Assembly (NCBI RefSeq): GCF_006094395.1
Contig: NZ_CP035291.1
Location: 310,001-374,000 of the forward strand
Origin: Staphylococcus haemolyticus
GTDB taxonomy: Bacteria > Bacillota > Bacilli > Staphylococcales > Staphylococcaceae
Direction: 5' to 3'
Length of the DNA: 64,000 nt
Both the position numbers and the translations under genes were made by a program. The notes below the pieces were generated by a model. That model made no database searches. It was given only the letters and a program-made list of their open reading frames with translations, and had not been told where the DNA came from. Of this stretch, positions 9,549 to 17,834 are shown one piece after another (the stretch's first letter is position 1; each line of letters opens with the position of its first letter).

Positions 9549-10064
9549 GTCTTTATTATTTTGACTGCTACCCTGAGCTGAACTACTTGAACTTTGTGTT
9601 GAACTACTGTTAGTTGTCGTTTTATTTTGGGTGCTAGGTTGTGTTGTTGATGGCTTTTTCGTAGAAGGTTGTTGTGTACTTGGTTGTTGTGTTTGTGTTT
9701 CTTTAGTATTCTTTTCTGAAGTAGCACTTTCTGAACTATTTTGTCTTGAACTGTTTTCTTTTGTTTTAGATTGTTGTGTTTGAGTTGTCGAGTTATTTTG
9801 TTGTGTAGAATAACTTTGTTGCGTGTTTACAGTGTTGTTTGACGCTGATTCTGATTGTGCATTTTCTCCATTATCAGATGTAGTAGATTGCTCATCAGTT
9901 TGTTCTTCTTTCGTTTTATCTTTCTTCTCTTTTTTATCATGCTTCTCAGTTTTATGATCATCACTCGAATTTGAATGTTTAGTACCAGTTGCTGCAAAGA
10001 ATATTGAAAAACCTAAAGCAACAACAAGTAATAAAATGACGATACCTGCCAATACTTTTTTCAA
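9543..10064 (-). CDS. Membrane-anchored Ser/Thr/Gln/Asn-rich low-complexity protein
   Basis: A 173-residue protein starting at TTG, chosen because GGAGGA lies about 7 bases upstream (10071-10076). Residues 1-27 form one hydrophobic segment (KVLAGIVILLLVVALGFSIF), then a short Lys/Asp/Glu-rich stretch (about 35-60), then ~110 residues made almost only of Ser, Thr, Gln, Asn and Lys, with PSTQQPSTKKPST-type repeats near 130-145. There is no lipobox and no LPXTG motif, so it is most likely tethered by its N-terminal helix with the tail outside the membrane. Function unknown; it could be a wall-spanning or surface-coating protein. Internal repeats make its length likely to vary between strains. 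Confidence 0.7.
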   Translation of the reverse strand: MKKVLAGIVILLLVVALGFSIFFAATGTKHSNSSDDHKTEKHDKKEKKDKTKEEQTDEQSTTSDNGENAQSESASNNTVNTQQSYSTQQNNSTTQTQQSKTKENSSRQNSSESATSEKNTKETQTQQPSTQQPSTKKPSTTQPSTQNKTTTNSSSTQSSSSSAQGSSQNNKDN

Positions 10065-10265
10065 GGTGTATCCTCCGTCCTTAATTCATTTCTTTATCTT
10101 ATTATAATAAAACTTCATAAAATAGATAGTATTTACACAATTTTATAATATTAAATTTTGTTTACTAAAATTTTTGATAAATAGGTCTTAAGTACAGTGA
10201 ATGTTTGTATGTATTGTGCGATAATATAAATGAAGTGTAATTCTAATATAGAAAGAAGGACTAAC

Positions 10266-10796
10266 ATGAATAAAGTAGTTAAAACTATTGCCTCAACAAC
10301 ATTAGCATTTGGAACACTTTTAGGAGTGAGTAGCGCGGTATTACCAGTACAAGATACTGCCCATGCAGCAACGCAAACTAAAGGGTATTACTACTCTTAT
10401 AATGGTTACGTGGATAAAGACGCTAAATTCTTAACAGACAAGAACTTTATTAACGCAATCAAACATGACAACATTAAATTTAATGGTATCAAACTTGCTA
10501 AAACAAATAGCACAACTGTAAAAGAAAAGTATAATCAGAAATTTACTGGCGTAACAAGCAATGGCAAAAAAGCGAATAAATTACAATTTATAGTTAAAGG
10601 CGATTTAACGTACAGTCAACTTAAAAAAGCTTATGGTAAAGATTTGAAAAAAGTAAAAGGCAACAATAATGTTAAAGGTAGCGGTATTTACGTTTATAAA
10701 CCAAATAAAGATGGTTTAGCAACATCATTTGTTCTTAATAACAATAAAGTTGTAGAAGTAGATATTAGTTACGTAGGCTTTACAACAAGTAAATAA
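10266..10796 (+). CDS. isaB: IsaB-like secreted antigen (copy 1)
   Basis: A 176-residue protein. The ATG at 10266 is preferred over an upstream ATG at 10230 because AGAAAGAAGGA lies just before it and the protein then opens with a normal signal peptide: NKVVKTIASTTLAFGTLL, then cleavage near AHA-ATQ at about residues 34-35. The mature part has the Tyr-rich start (YYYSYNGY) and short Lys/Asn-rich beta-type segments of the staphylococcal IsaB family, secreted immunodominant antigens reported to bind extracellular nucleic acid. A paralogue lies at 11707-12282. An intrinsic terminator follows at once, so it is monocistronic. Confidence 0.85.
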   Translation: MNKVVKTIASTTLAFGTLLGVSSAVLPVQDTAHAATQTKGYYYSYNGYVDKDAKFLTDKNFINAIKHDNIKFNGIKLAKTNSTTVKEKYNQKFTGVTSNGKKANKLQFIVKGDLTYSQLKKAYGKDLKKVKGNNNVKGSGIYVYKPNKDGLATSFVLNNNKVVEVDISYVGFTTSK

Positions 10797-10805
10797 TATT
10801 TAGAA

Positions 10806-10845
10806 GAGCGCATAAATGGGACTTTCTCATCTATGCGCTTTAATT
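10806..10845 (+). terminator. Intrinsic terminator of IsaB copy 1
   Basis: AGCGCATA (10807-10814) pairs with TATGCGCT (10832-10839), followed by TTAATTT. Confidence 0.75.
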
Positions 10846-10906
10846 TATCTCTAGTTAAAATAAAAATCATGTTTCAGTGATATGAGTCACCAATTACGCA
10901 GCACAC

Positions 10907-11320
10907 TTACTCTACATTACAAATAACCTCAAAATCGAGTTTCATCGTTTGTGAACCATTCTCATTACTAATTGTGATACAGCGATTTAGCGAATCGATA
11001 CGACGTATATACGCAGCAATTGATTGAATATAGCCATTTCTCCAATAACTAATCATTGCCAATTGGTGCTGTGTGAATTTATAAGTGAGCTGTCGATTGA
11101 TATTTTCGAATTGATCATCTGACAATGAAGGCATGGCAATTTTATTCTGTTCCTCAATAAAATCATTCAATCGTTGATATTGTTCTGGCATTGTCGCAAA
11201 GGGAGCCCACTTCACCATGCCACGTCCTTGAGGAATATTAGCGTCTAAATATTGTCTTGGTATTTTACGATAATCAGTTTCATATTTATATTCATCTGGC
11301 GCATTAGGATTTGGAATCAT
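10907..11320 (-). CDS. YolD-like family protein
   Basis: A 137-residue protein. The start at 11320 (MIPNPNAP) is chosen because GAGGTGG precedes it at the right distance; the longer start at 11350 would lie inside an SOS box. It carries the YolD-family block GRGMVKWAPFATMPEQ (about residues 33-48), then a mixed alpha/beta region. YolD-like proteins are often found with Y-family translesion polymerases or in DNA-damage regulons; no UvrX/DinB gene is present here. The SOS box just upstream (11344-11357) supports LexA control. Exact biochemical role unknown. Confidence 0.85.
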   Translation of the reverse strand: MIPNPNAPDEYKYETDYRKIPRQYLDANIPQGRGMVKWAPFATMPEQYQRLNDFIEEQNKIAMPSLSDDQFENINRQLTYKFTQHQLAMISYWRNGYIQSIAAYIRRIDSLNRCITISNENGSQTMKLDFEVICNVE

Positions 11321-11343
11321 GTTAACCACCTCAAATTCATTAT

Positions 11344-11357
11344 AGAACATATGTTCG
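11344..11357 (-). promoter_or_regulatory. LexA SOS box upstream of the YolD-like gene
   Basis: On the minus strand the sequence is CGAACATATGTTCT, which fits the Gram-positive LexA consensus (CGAAC-N4-GTTCG) apart from the last base and contains the perfect palindrome GAACATATGTTC. It lies 24 bases upstream of the chosen start codon, where bound LexA would block transcription until DNA damage. Confidence 0.8.
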
Positions 11358-11420
11358 TATTTTGGAAGTGGTTTTCTACAATATAAATTAATTTTATATT
11401 TATTTTGGAAAAGTAAAAAA

Positions 11421-11526
11421 GACTATATAAAAGAGCCATAAGTTTAACAAAGGGGAAGTAAACTTATGGCTATAGTCATTACATAATATAACTTTTTGTG
11501 AAGGAGTTAATGGGGATGTTACTCCT
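11421..11526 (+). ncRNA. Structured intergenic RNA candidate with two hairpins
   Basis: AGCCATAAGTTTA (11434-11446) pairs perfectly with TAAACTTATGGCT (11459-11471). The 12-base loop carries AGGGGAAG, and an ATG (11466) sits in the 3' stem. The stem is extended by GACTAT (11421-11426) with ATAGTC (11472-11477). A second hairpin pairs AGGAGT (11502-11507) with ACTCCT (11521-11526), again hiding an AAGGAG ribosome site in front of a 7-codon frame (ATG 11516). It may be an untranslated RNA or a leader with tiny peptides; no promoter or terminator is certain. The rest of the 386-base gap holds the SOS box and the promoter of the next gene. Confidence 0.35.
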
Positions 11527-11645
11527 ATATTTAGTATAACATAATTTATATAAAAACATTATTTAACGATTTATGAAAATTAATTTTGTGTAATTATAAA
11601 CAACATTACATCAAATATGAAACACTTCTAATTAGTTAAACAAAA

Positions 11646-11674
11646 TTGTATAACAGTCATGAATAGCGTATGAT
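11646..11674 (+). promoter_or_regulatory. Promoter of IsaB copy 2
   Basis: TTGTAT (11646-11651) and TATGAT (11669-11674) are separated by 17 bases, which fits a sigma-A promoter about 30 bases before the TTG start. Confidence 0.55.
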
Positions 11675-11706
11675 ATGTTTAGTTATAAAGAAAGAAGGCT
11701 TCTAAT

Positions 11707-12282
11707 TTGAGAAAAACTACAAAAACATTAGTCACAACGACATTAGCACTAAGCACATTATTTGGTGTAGGTGTTACGAGTGCATTGACGGAAACATCTA
11801 TTGCACATGCTGAATCTAAAGCTACGACAAACACAACTCATTCTAAAGCGAACGCGACATCTGCATATTACAATTATAAAGGATATGCAGGTCAAGACGT
11901 GTCATTTGTATTAGATAAACATTTTAAAAATGCAATAAAAGCTGAAAATGTCACATTCAATGGTATTAAATTGAAAGCAACAACATCATTTAAAAATGTT
12001 AAAAAATATGATCAATATTTTAGAAACGTTTCGAAAGATGGTAAAACGGCATCATTACTTGATTTAAACGTAACAGGTAAAATGACATTGGATCAATTAA
12101 ATAAAACTTACGGTAAAGATTTACAAAAGGTAAATAACCATAAGCATAATACAACAGGCATCTATTTCTACCAGCCAAATACAAAAGGAATGACAGTATG
12201 GTTTGATGTAGATAAAGGTAAAGTTGATCGCGTAGTAATGGGCTATAGCACTGTAAAACAAGCTATGAAAGAAACAAAATAA
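11707..12282 (+). CDS. IsaB-like secreted antigen (copy 2)
   Basis: A 191-residue protein starting at TTG, with AAAGAAGG 9 bases upstream. The signal peptide (RKTTKTLVTTTLALSTLFGV) probably ends near AHA-ESK around residue 36, followed by a Thr/Ala/Lys-rich linker and the IsaB-type domain. It shares YYNYKGY, LDKHFKNAIK, FNGIKL and the QLNKTYGKDLQKV block with the copy at 10266, so the two are paralogues flanking the YolD-like gene. It is presumably secreted. A strong terminator follows. Confidence 0.8.
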   Translation: MRKTTKTLVTTTLALSTLFGVGVTSALTETSIAHAESKATTNTTHSKANATSAYYNYKGYAGQDVSFVLDKHFKNAIKAENVTFNGIKLKATTSFKNVKKYDQYFRNVSKDGKTASLLDLNVTGKMTLDQLNKTYGKDLQKVNNHKHNTTGIYFYQPNTKGMTVWFDVDKGKVDRVVMGYSTVKQAMKETK

Positions 12283-12295
12283 CTTAACTTGAAAG

Positions 12296-12340
12296 ACACC
12301 TCAAAAGTTGGATGATAAATCTCACTTTTGGGGTGTTTTT
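12296..12340 (+). terminator. Intrinsic terminator of IsaB copy 2
   Basis: ACACCTCAAAAGT (12296-12308) pairs with ACTTTTGGGGTGT (12324-12336), with one G-U pair, followed by TTTTT. Confidence 0.85.
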
Positions 12341-12467
12341 ATGTAAATAATTAAGTTTATAACAGAATTTATGAAATACCCCACACAAAGAAAGACAAAA
12401 AAATGATACGTTAAAAGTAAAACATAAATATAGCGTAGGCTGTATAGGGATAGAGGGAGTTTATAAT

Positions 12468-12932
12468 ATGAAAAAGAATAAACGTCTAGATCTCATCGCA
12501 ACGGTAGTTAAGAATAACCGATTTAACAAAAAGGAAGAGATTGCAGATTACATCGATACGCATTTCGGGGTACGCTATAGCGTAACTACGATTTCAAGAG
12601 ATTTGAAAGAATTAAAGATTTTTAAAGTTCCAGCTGTAAGTAATCAATCCTATTATAAAAAGTTAGATAATACGCAACAAATGGATGCTAAAACGAAACT
12701 GCTACATTATTACGACAGTGAAATTAAAAGTATTATAATAAAAGATAGCTACATACTTATCAAAACATCTCCAGGATTTGCGCAATGCATTAATTATTTT
12801 ATTGATCGAATGAATATTAATGAAATATTAGGGACAGTAGGTGGCAATGACACATTGATGGTACTAACTAATTCTGAAGAAATGGCTAAATATGTGCATT
12901 ATAAATTATTTAATCATAAATATTCAAATTAA
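12468..12932 (+). CDS. argR: ArgR-family arginine repressor/activator
   Basis: A 154-residue protein with GAGGGAG before the ATG. The N-terminal half is the ArgR winged helix (KKEEIADYIDTHFG, then VTTISRDLKEL with the conserved SRD), and the C-terminal half is the arginine-binding hexamer domain ending in GTVGGNDTLMV. ArgR proteins bind ARG boxes when loaded with arginine and control synthesis or catabolism of arginine. It lies directly upstream of arcA in the same direction with a 356-base gap, the same arrangement as in S. aureus, so it most likely controls the arc genes here. Confidence 0.9.
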   Translation: MKKNKRLDLIATVVKNNRFNKKEEIADYIDTHFGVRYSVTTISRDLKELKIFKVPAVSNQSYYKKLDNTQQMDAKTKLLHYYDSEIKSIIIKDSYILIKTSPGFAQCINYFIDRMNINEILGTVGGNDTLMVLTNSEEMAKYVHYKLFNHKYSN

Positions 12933-13288
12933 TGTATAAAATATAATGTAGATTTACTTTTTTATATTATCTATAATAGAGTGTAACGCACCTAATTTAT
13001 AATGTTCATAACCTAAGTAGTTATATAAATGTAGATACAAATCACGGGTGTTTATAAATACAGAATGATGCATAAAAAACTTTTTGGTTAGACATCGGCA
13101 TGTCAACATGAATGAAATATACATAATAATCACTAATCACCTAACATTATTGTATATTCAATCAAAAATATGCATTGAATAACCAAAAAGCATGAATTAA
13201 CACACATTTACAATGTGAAAACAATCACATAATGAAATATGAAAGCGCTTTATACTCTAGTTGTAGATAAATAAAGGAGGAAATGAAT
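12933..13288 (+). promoter_or_regulatory. argR-arcA intergenic control region with Crp-type box, CRE and promoter
   Basis: The gap holds no gene. TGTGA-AAACAA-TCACA (13214-13229) is a perfect Crp-type dyad, the kind of site reported for ArcR. ATGAAAGCGCTTTAT (13239-13253) matches the CcpA CRE consensus except near its 3' end. TATACT (13251-13256) is the likely -10 box with a poor -35, so transcription would start near 13263, which puts the Crp box at about -41.5, the class II activator position. The CRE covers the core promoter, as expected for repression. ATTCA/TGAAT-type half sites around 13160-13195 may be ARG boxes. GGAGG at 13276-13280 serves arcA. Confidence 0.7.
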
Positions 13289-14524
13289 ATGACTCAAGGA
13301 CCTATCCAAGTAAACAGTGAAATCGGCAGATTGAAAACAGTATTACTCAAACGACCTGGTAAAGAACTAGAAAATTTAGTACCAGATCACTTAAGTGGCT
13401 TGCTATTCGATGATATTCCTTATTTAAAAGTGGCACAAGAAGAACACGACAAATTTGCACAAACACTTCGTGATGAAGGTGTAGAAGTTGTTTATCTAGA
13501 AAAACTAGCAGCTGAAGCCATTGCAGATAAAGATGTGCGTGAACAATTTATTGACGATATTCTTGCAGAATCTCAAAAAACAGTCTTAGGACATGAAGCT
13601 GAAATTAAAACATTCTTTGCGACATTATCAGACCAAGAATTAATTGACAAAATTATGGCTGGTGTAAGAAAAGAAGAAATTGAACTTAAAACAACACATC
13701 TCGTTGAATATATGGATGATAGATATCCTTTCTATTTAGACCCAATGCCTAACCTTTACTTTACACGTGACCCTCAAGCATCAGTAGGTAGAGGTATGAC
13801 AATCAACAGAATGTATTGGAGAGCACGTCGTAGAGAATCTCTATTTATGACATACATTCTAAAATATCATCCAAGATTTAAAGATGCAGATGTACCGGTA
13901 TGGTTAGACAGAAATTCACCATTTAACATCGAAGGTGGCGATGAGTTAATTCTTTCTAAAGATGCTTTAGCCATTGGTATTTCAGAGCGTACATCAGCAC
14001 AAGCGATTGAACGCTTAGCACGTAATATATTCAAAGATGAATCTACAACATTCAAAAAAGTGATTGCGATTGAAATTCCAAATAGCCGTACGTTCATGCA
14101 TTTAGATACAGTATTCACAATGATTGACTACGATAAATTCACAGTGCATTCAGCAATTTTCAAAGAAGAAAATAATATGAATTTATTTACAATTGAATAC
14201 GATGAAGCCAAAGACGACATTAAAATCACACATTCTAATAAACTACGTGAAACGCTAGCAGACGTACTTGGCGTTGAAAAAATCGAGTTTATCCCAACTG
14301 GTAATGGTGACGTGATAGACGGCGCACGTGAACAATGGAATGACGGTTCAAACACGCTATGTATACGCCCAGGTGTGGTTGTTACTTATGACCGAAACTA
14401 CGTATCAAACCAATTACTTCGTGATAAAGGCATTAAAGTGCTTGAAATTACTGGTAGTGAACTTGTTCGTGGACGTGGGGGCCCAAGATGTATGAGCCAA
14501 CCATTATTTAGAGAAGATATTTAA
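13289..14524 (+). CDS. arcA: Arginine deiminase
   Basis: A 411-residue cytoplasmic enzyme that hydrolyses arginine to citrulline and ammonia, the first step of the arginine deiminase pathway and a source of acid resistance. The ATG at 13289 is chosen because the AAAGGAGG site is 8 bases away; an ATG at 13283 is too close. Conserved motifs are present: FTRDP, the EGGDE substrate loop, HLDTVF, and the catalytic Cys401 in GGPRCMSQP near the C-terminus. In S. aureus arcB follows; here the next gene is arcD after 168 bases containing two inverted repeats. Confidence 0.95.
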   Translation: MTQGPIQVNSEIGRLKTVLLKRPGKELENLVPDHLSGLLFDDIPYLKVAQEEHDKFAQTLRDEGVEVVYLEKLAAEAIADKDVREQFIDDILAESQKTVLGHEAEIKTFFATLSDQELIDKIMAGVRKEEIELKTTHLVEYMDDRYPFYLDPMPNLYFTRDPQASVGRGMTINRMYWRARRRESLFMTYILKYHPRFKDADVPVWLDRNSPFNIEGGDELILSKDALAIGISERTSAQAIERLARNIFKDESTTFKKVIAIEIPNSRTFMHLDTVFTMIDYDKFTVHSAIFKEENNMNLFTIEYDEAKDDIKITHSNKLRETLADVLGVEKIEFIPTGNGDVIDGAREQWNDGSNTLCIRPGVVVTYDRNYVSNQLLRDKGIKVLEITGSELVRGRGGPRCMSQPLFREDI

Positions 14525-14560
14525 AGTATTTCGAGCAAACGTAAGGACTTTTTTGAAAAA

Positions 14561-14654
14561 TACATCGCAGGGAAAGTGATGTAGAAATATAACACAAGGA
14601 GAAGGGTTTGAAGCAGGATTACCAGACAATTGAATAATGATGCTTCAAGCCCTT
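14561..14654 (+). other. Two inverted repeats in the arcA-arcD gap
   Basis: TACATC (14561-14566) pairs with GATGTA (14578-14583). AAGGGTTTGAAGCA (14602-14615) pairs with TGCTTCAAGCCCTT (14641-14654), with one G-U pair, around a 25-base loop. Neither has a strong T run, so they look more like mRNA stability or attenuation elements than full terminators. They occupy the place where arcB stands in S. aureus. Confidence 0.5.
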
Positions 14655-14692
14655 AATTTAAAAGTAATCCTCCTTAGAAGGGGAAATGAATT

Positions 14693-16123
14693 ATGAATGA
14701 ATCAGACACAAACAAACTTGGTAAAACGTCACTTATTGGTTTAGTCATTGGTTCTATGATTGGTGGCGGTGCGTTCAATATCATTTCTGATATGGGTGGT
14801 CAAGCCGGTGGTTTAGCAATTATGATTGGATGGATTATTACCGCAATCGGAATGATTTCACTCGCATTTGTCTTCCAAAACCTCACTAATGTAAGACCGG
14901 ACTTAGAAGGTGGAATTTACAGTTATGCACAGGCTGGATTTGGCGACTTTATTGGTTTCTCAAGTGCTTGGGGCTACTGGTTTGCTGCGTTTCTAGGTAA
15001 CGTAGCCTATGCAACATTATTGATGTCAGCAGTAGGTAACTTCTTCCCAATCTTCAAAGGTGGTAATACGCTACCAAGTATTATCGTCGCTTCTTTCTTA
15101 TTATGGGGTGTGCACTTCTTAATACTTAGAGGTGTTGAAACCGCAGCTTTTATCAATAGTATTGTAACTGTTGCAAAGTTAATTCCTATATTCTTAGTCA
15201 TCATTTGTATGATTGTAGTATTTAATTTCGATACATTTAAAGCAGGGTTCTACGGAATGACAAGCGGTGGTACAGGTATATTTAGTTGGGGCGATACAAT
15301 GTCTCAAGTTAAGAGTACAATGCTTGTAACCGTATGGGTGTTCACTGGTATTGAAGGTGCAGTGGTATTCTCAGGTCGTGCTAAATCGAAAAAAGACGTA
15401 GGTACTGCTACAGTAATTGGACTTGTTTCAGTACTTGTTATTTACTTCTTAATGACTGTATTGGCACAAGGCGTCATTCAACAAAATCAAATTGCTGATC
15501 TTGCAAGCCCATCAATGGCACAAGTGTTAGAACATATCGTTGGTCATTGGGGTTCAGTACTCGTTAACATTGGTTTAATTATTTCTGTTTTAGGTGCATG
15601 GCTTGGTTGGACATTACTAGCTGGTGAGCTACCATTTATAGTGGCTAAAGATGGCTTGTTCCCGAAATGGTTTGCTAAAGAAAATAAAAATAAAGCACCA
15701 ATCAATGCATTATTAATTACAAACATTCTAGTACAAATATTCTTAATTAGCATGTTATTTACAGATAGTGCATATCAATTTGCGTTTTCACTTGCATCAA
15801 GCGCGATTTTAATTCCGTATATGTTTAGTGCCTTTTATCAATTAAAATACACAATTGAGCATAAAGGACACGCTACAGTGAAACAATGGGCAATCGGTAT
15901 TATTGCATCAATCTATGCGATATGGCTTGTGTACGCTGCAGGTATTGATTACTTGTTATTAACCATGTTGCTCTACATCCCTGGTCTATTTGTTTATCGT
16001 TTCGTACAACGTAATAACCATAAACCATTAACGAAAGGTGACTATATCTTGTTTGCAGTCATTATCATACTTGCAATAATAGGTATCACTCGCTTAGCGA
16101 TGGGAAGCGTTTCAGTATTCTAA
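14693..16123 (+). CDS. arcD: Arginine-ornithine antiporter ArcD
   Basis: A 476-residue integral membrane protein with AGAAGGGGA upstream. It has about 12-13 hydrophobic segments, opening with GLVIGSMIGGGAFNI (residues ~15-30), the glycine-rich first helix of the APC-superfamily basic amino-acid/polyamine antiporters. ArcD imports arginine in exchange for ornithine without spending energy. With arcB absent from this cluster, intracellular ornithine would have to come from another ornithine carbamoyltransferase, or the carrier may exchange arginine for citrulline; that is inference. It is followed after 34 bases by arcR. Confidence 0.9.
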   Translation: MNESDTNKLGKTSLIGLVIGSMIGGGAFNIISDMGGQAGGLAIMIGWIITAIGMISLAFVFQNLTNVRPDLEGGIYSYAQAGFGDFIGFSSAWGYWFAAFLGNVAYATLLMSAVGNFFPIFKGGNTLPSIIVASFLLWGVHFLILRGVETAAFINSIVTVAKLIPIFLVIICMIVVFNFDTFKAGFYGMTSGGTGIFSWGDTMSQVKSTMLVTVWVFTGIEGAVVFSGRAKSKKDVGTATVIGLVSVLVIYFLMTVLAQGVIQQNQIADLASPSMAQVLEHIVGHWGSVLVNIGLIISVLGAWLGWTLLAGELPFIVAKDGLFPKWFAKENKNKAPINALLITNILVQIFLISMLFTDSAYQFAFSLASSAILIPYMFSAFYQLKYTIEHKGHATVKQWAIGIIASIYAIWLVYAAGIDYLLLTMLLYIPGLFVYRFVQRNNHKPLTKGDYILFAVIIILAIIGITRLAMGSVSVF

Positions 16124-16157
16124 TAAAAAGTTTTAAAAGATTTAGGAGTGTATCTCA

Positions 16158-16841
16158 ATGGCCGGAAAGACATATATCAACAACAGAGATAATGATTTAA
16201 GTGAAGGACTCAAACAATTAGCGTCTTACTTAAATATTCCAACAGGTGTCATTCAAGCTTTCAAGAGTGAATGTTTCGTGCGACGTTACAATAAAGGACA
16301 AATCATATATTATTCATCTGATCAGCCCACCTATGTGTATTTGTTACTAGACGGTATTGTTTTGCGTGAAACAATTAATGAAGATGGGGACGCTTATCGT
16401 AAGCTTAATAAAGAGCAGCTATTATTTCCGTTAAATCATCTCTTTCGAAAAATTGAATTAAACGAGATGTGCACAGCTATAACACCATGTAATGTAATAG
16501 GCATACCTAAAGATATGTTGGAATATCTTTGTAAAAATCATGACGACATATTTGTTACACTGTTCGAAAAGTTAAATAACGAACTTGAACTGCTAATGGA
16601 ATACAATATGGCATTAACCACAAAGTTGGCGAGAGAACGCATTGAGAAAGTACTATATTATTTATGTCATGCAATAGCATACGATCATGATGAATTCTAC
16701 GAAATTAAACATATCATGACCATTCAACTACTAAGTGATTTAGCAGGTATTTCACGTGAAACAACAGGCCATATTGTACATGAACTAAAAGAAGAGAAAA
16801 AATTGATAAAAAATGGCAAAAATTGGATGATTATAAAGTAG
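16158..16841 (+). CDS. arcR: Crp/Fnr-family regulator ArcR
   Basis: A 227-residue cytoplasmic regulator with TTAGGAGTG upstream of the ATG. Residues ~30-125 form the cyclic-nucleotide-binding-like barrel, then a long dimer helix (~130-160), then a Crp-type HTH with LSDLAGISRETTGHIVHEL. ArcR of S. aureus activates the arc operon in the absence of oxygen by binding a TGTGA-N6-TCACA site; exactly such a site lies upstream of arcA here. In S. aureus arcC stands between arcD and arcR, but here arcR follows arcD directly. Confidence 0.9.
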   Translation: MAGKTYINNRDNDLSEGLKQLASYLNIPTGVIQAFKSECFVRRYNKGQIIYYSSDQPTYVYLLLDGIVLRETINEDGDAYRKLNKEQLLFPLNHLFRKIELNEMCTAITPCNVIGIPKDMLEYLCKNHDDIFVTLFEKLNNELELLMEYNMALTTKLARERIEKVLYYLCHAIAYDHDEFYEIKHIMTIQLLSDLAGISRETTGHIVHELKEEKKLIKNGKNWMIIK

Positions 16842-16923
16842 TAAATAAGACACAAAGCCCCTTTATATACGAAAAGCGTTTATATTAAACTACCAAACCG
16901 ATATAAACACAATAATTGCTACT

Positions 16924-16955
16924 TAAGACGTTGGTGACATCACTAACGTCTTTTT
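16924..16955 (+). terminator. Intrinsic terminator of the arc block
   Basis: AAGACGTT (16925-16932) pairs with AACGTCTT (from 16945), followed by TTTT. Confidence 0.75.
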
Positions 16956-17034
16956 GCATGCTTGGGTAACACCTTTTTCAGAAAAAGTGTAAAATAGATA
17001 TAATCATTTATTATTAGAAGGGGCGACAATCAAC

Positions 17035-17796
17035 ATGGCACTCATGACAATCAATTACTTATCACCATCTTTAGGTATGCAACAATCATTTGTAGCAATT
17101 ATTCCAGAAGACGGCAGTTTCTTCGACGAAACACAATCACCTAAATCTTATAAATCACTAATGCTATTGCATGGATTATCAAGTGATGCAACGTCGTATA
17201 CACGCTTTACCAGTGTTGAGCGATATGCAGATGAACATCAATTATCTATCATTATGCCGAATGCAGATCATAGTGGCTATGCAAATATGACGTACGGTCA
17301 TAGTTATTATGATCATATATTGGAAGTGTATCACTATGCACATAAGCTACTTCCACTATCACCAAAACGTGAAGATAATTTTATTGCAGGTCATTCAATG
17401 GGTGGTTATGGCACGATGAAATTTGCATTAACACAAGGAAGACTCTTCTCTAAAGCATCTCCATTATCTGCTGTCTTTCAAGCGCAAGGGTTAATGCAAC
17501 TTGATTATCCAGATTTCGCACCGAAAGCAATTACAGGGGAAGATACAAATATCAAAGATACTGAACTCGATACATATCATTTAGTTGATGAAGCGGTCGA
17601 AAAAGGATTAACCATACCTAAGTTGTTGATTCAATGTGGTACAGAAGATTTCTTATATGAAGATAATCAACAATTTATGACATACTTGGATGATAAAGGA
17701 ATTGACTATCAATATGAAGAAGGTCCTGGAGAACATGATTATGCATTCTGGGATAAGGCCATCAAACGCACAATTGAATGGTTAGTAGAAGAATAG
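17035..17796 (+). CDS. fphF: S-formylglutathione hydrolase-like serine esterase (FphF type)
   Basis: A 253-residue alpha/beta hydrolase with AGAAGGGGCG upstream. The nucleophile elbow GHSMGG places the catalytic Ser at 121; the expected acid and base are the Asp of GTEDFLYE (~202) and the His of EGPGEHDYAF (~233). An oxyanion/lid region, LLHGLSSDATSY, lies near residues 42-55. Length and motifs match S. aureus FphF, a fluorophosphonate-binding esterase with preference for short acyl chains. It has no signal peptide, so it is cytoplasmic. It stands alone. Confidence 0.88.
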   Translation: MALMTINYLSPSLGMQQSFVAIIPEDGSFFDETQSPKSYKSLMLLHGLSSDATSYTRFTSVERYADEHQLSIIMPNADHSGYANMTYGHSYYDHILEVYHYAHKLLPLSPKREDNFIAGHSMGGYGTMKFALTQGRLFSKASPLSAVFQAQGLMQLDYPDFAPKAITGEDTNIKDTELDTYHLVDEAVEKGLTIPKLLIQCGTEDFLYEDNQQFMTYLDDKGIDYQYEEGPGEHDYAFWDKAIKRTIEWLVEE

Positions 17797-17834
17797 GAAT
17801 GAAAATGAATTTGGAATCAAAATGATGAATAATA

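Noticed and set aside
9543..10064. LPXTG-anchored surface protein
   Set aside because: No LPXTG motif, C-terminal helix or positive tail; anchoring is by the N-terminal helix.
11466..11486. Type I toxin peptide gene
   Set aside because: Frames of 6-9 codons do not resemble Fst, SprA or SprG toxins; kept only as a structured RNA candidate.
14525..14692. Remnant of arcB between arcA and arcD
   Set aside because: Translating the gap gives no recognisable carbamoyltransferase motif (no STRT or HCLP), so I only report the inverted repeats.
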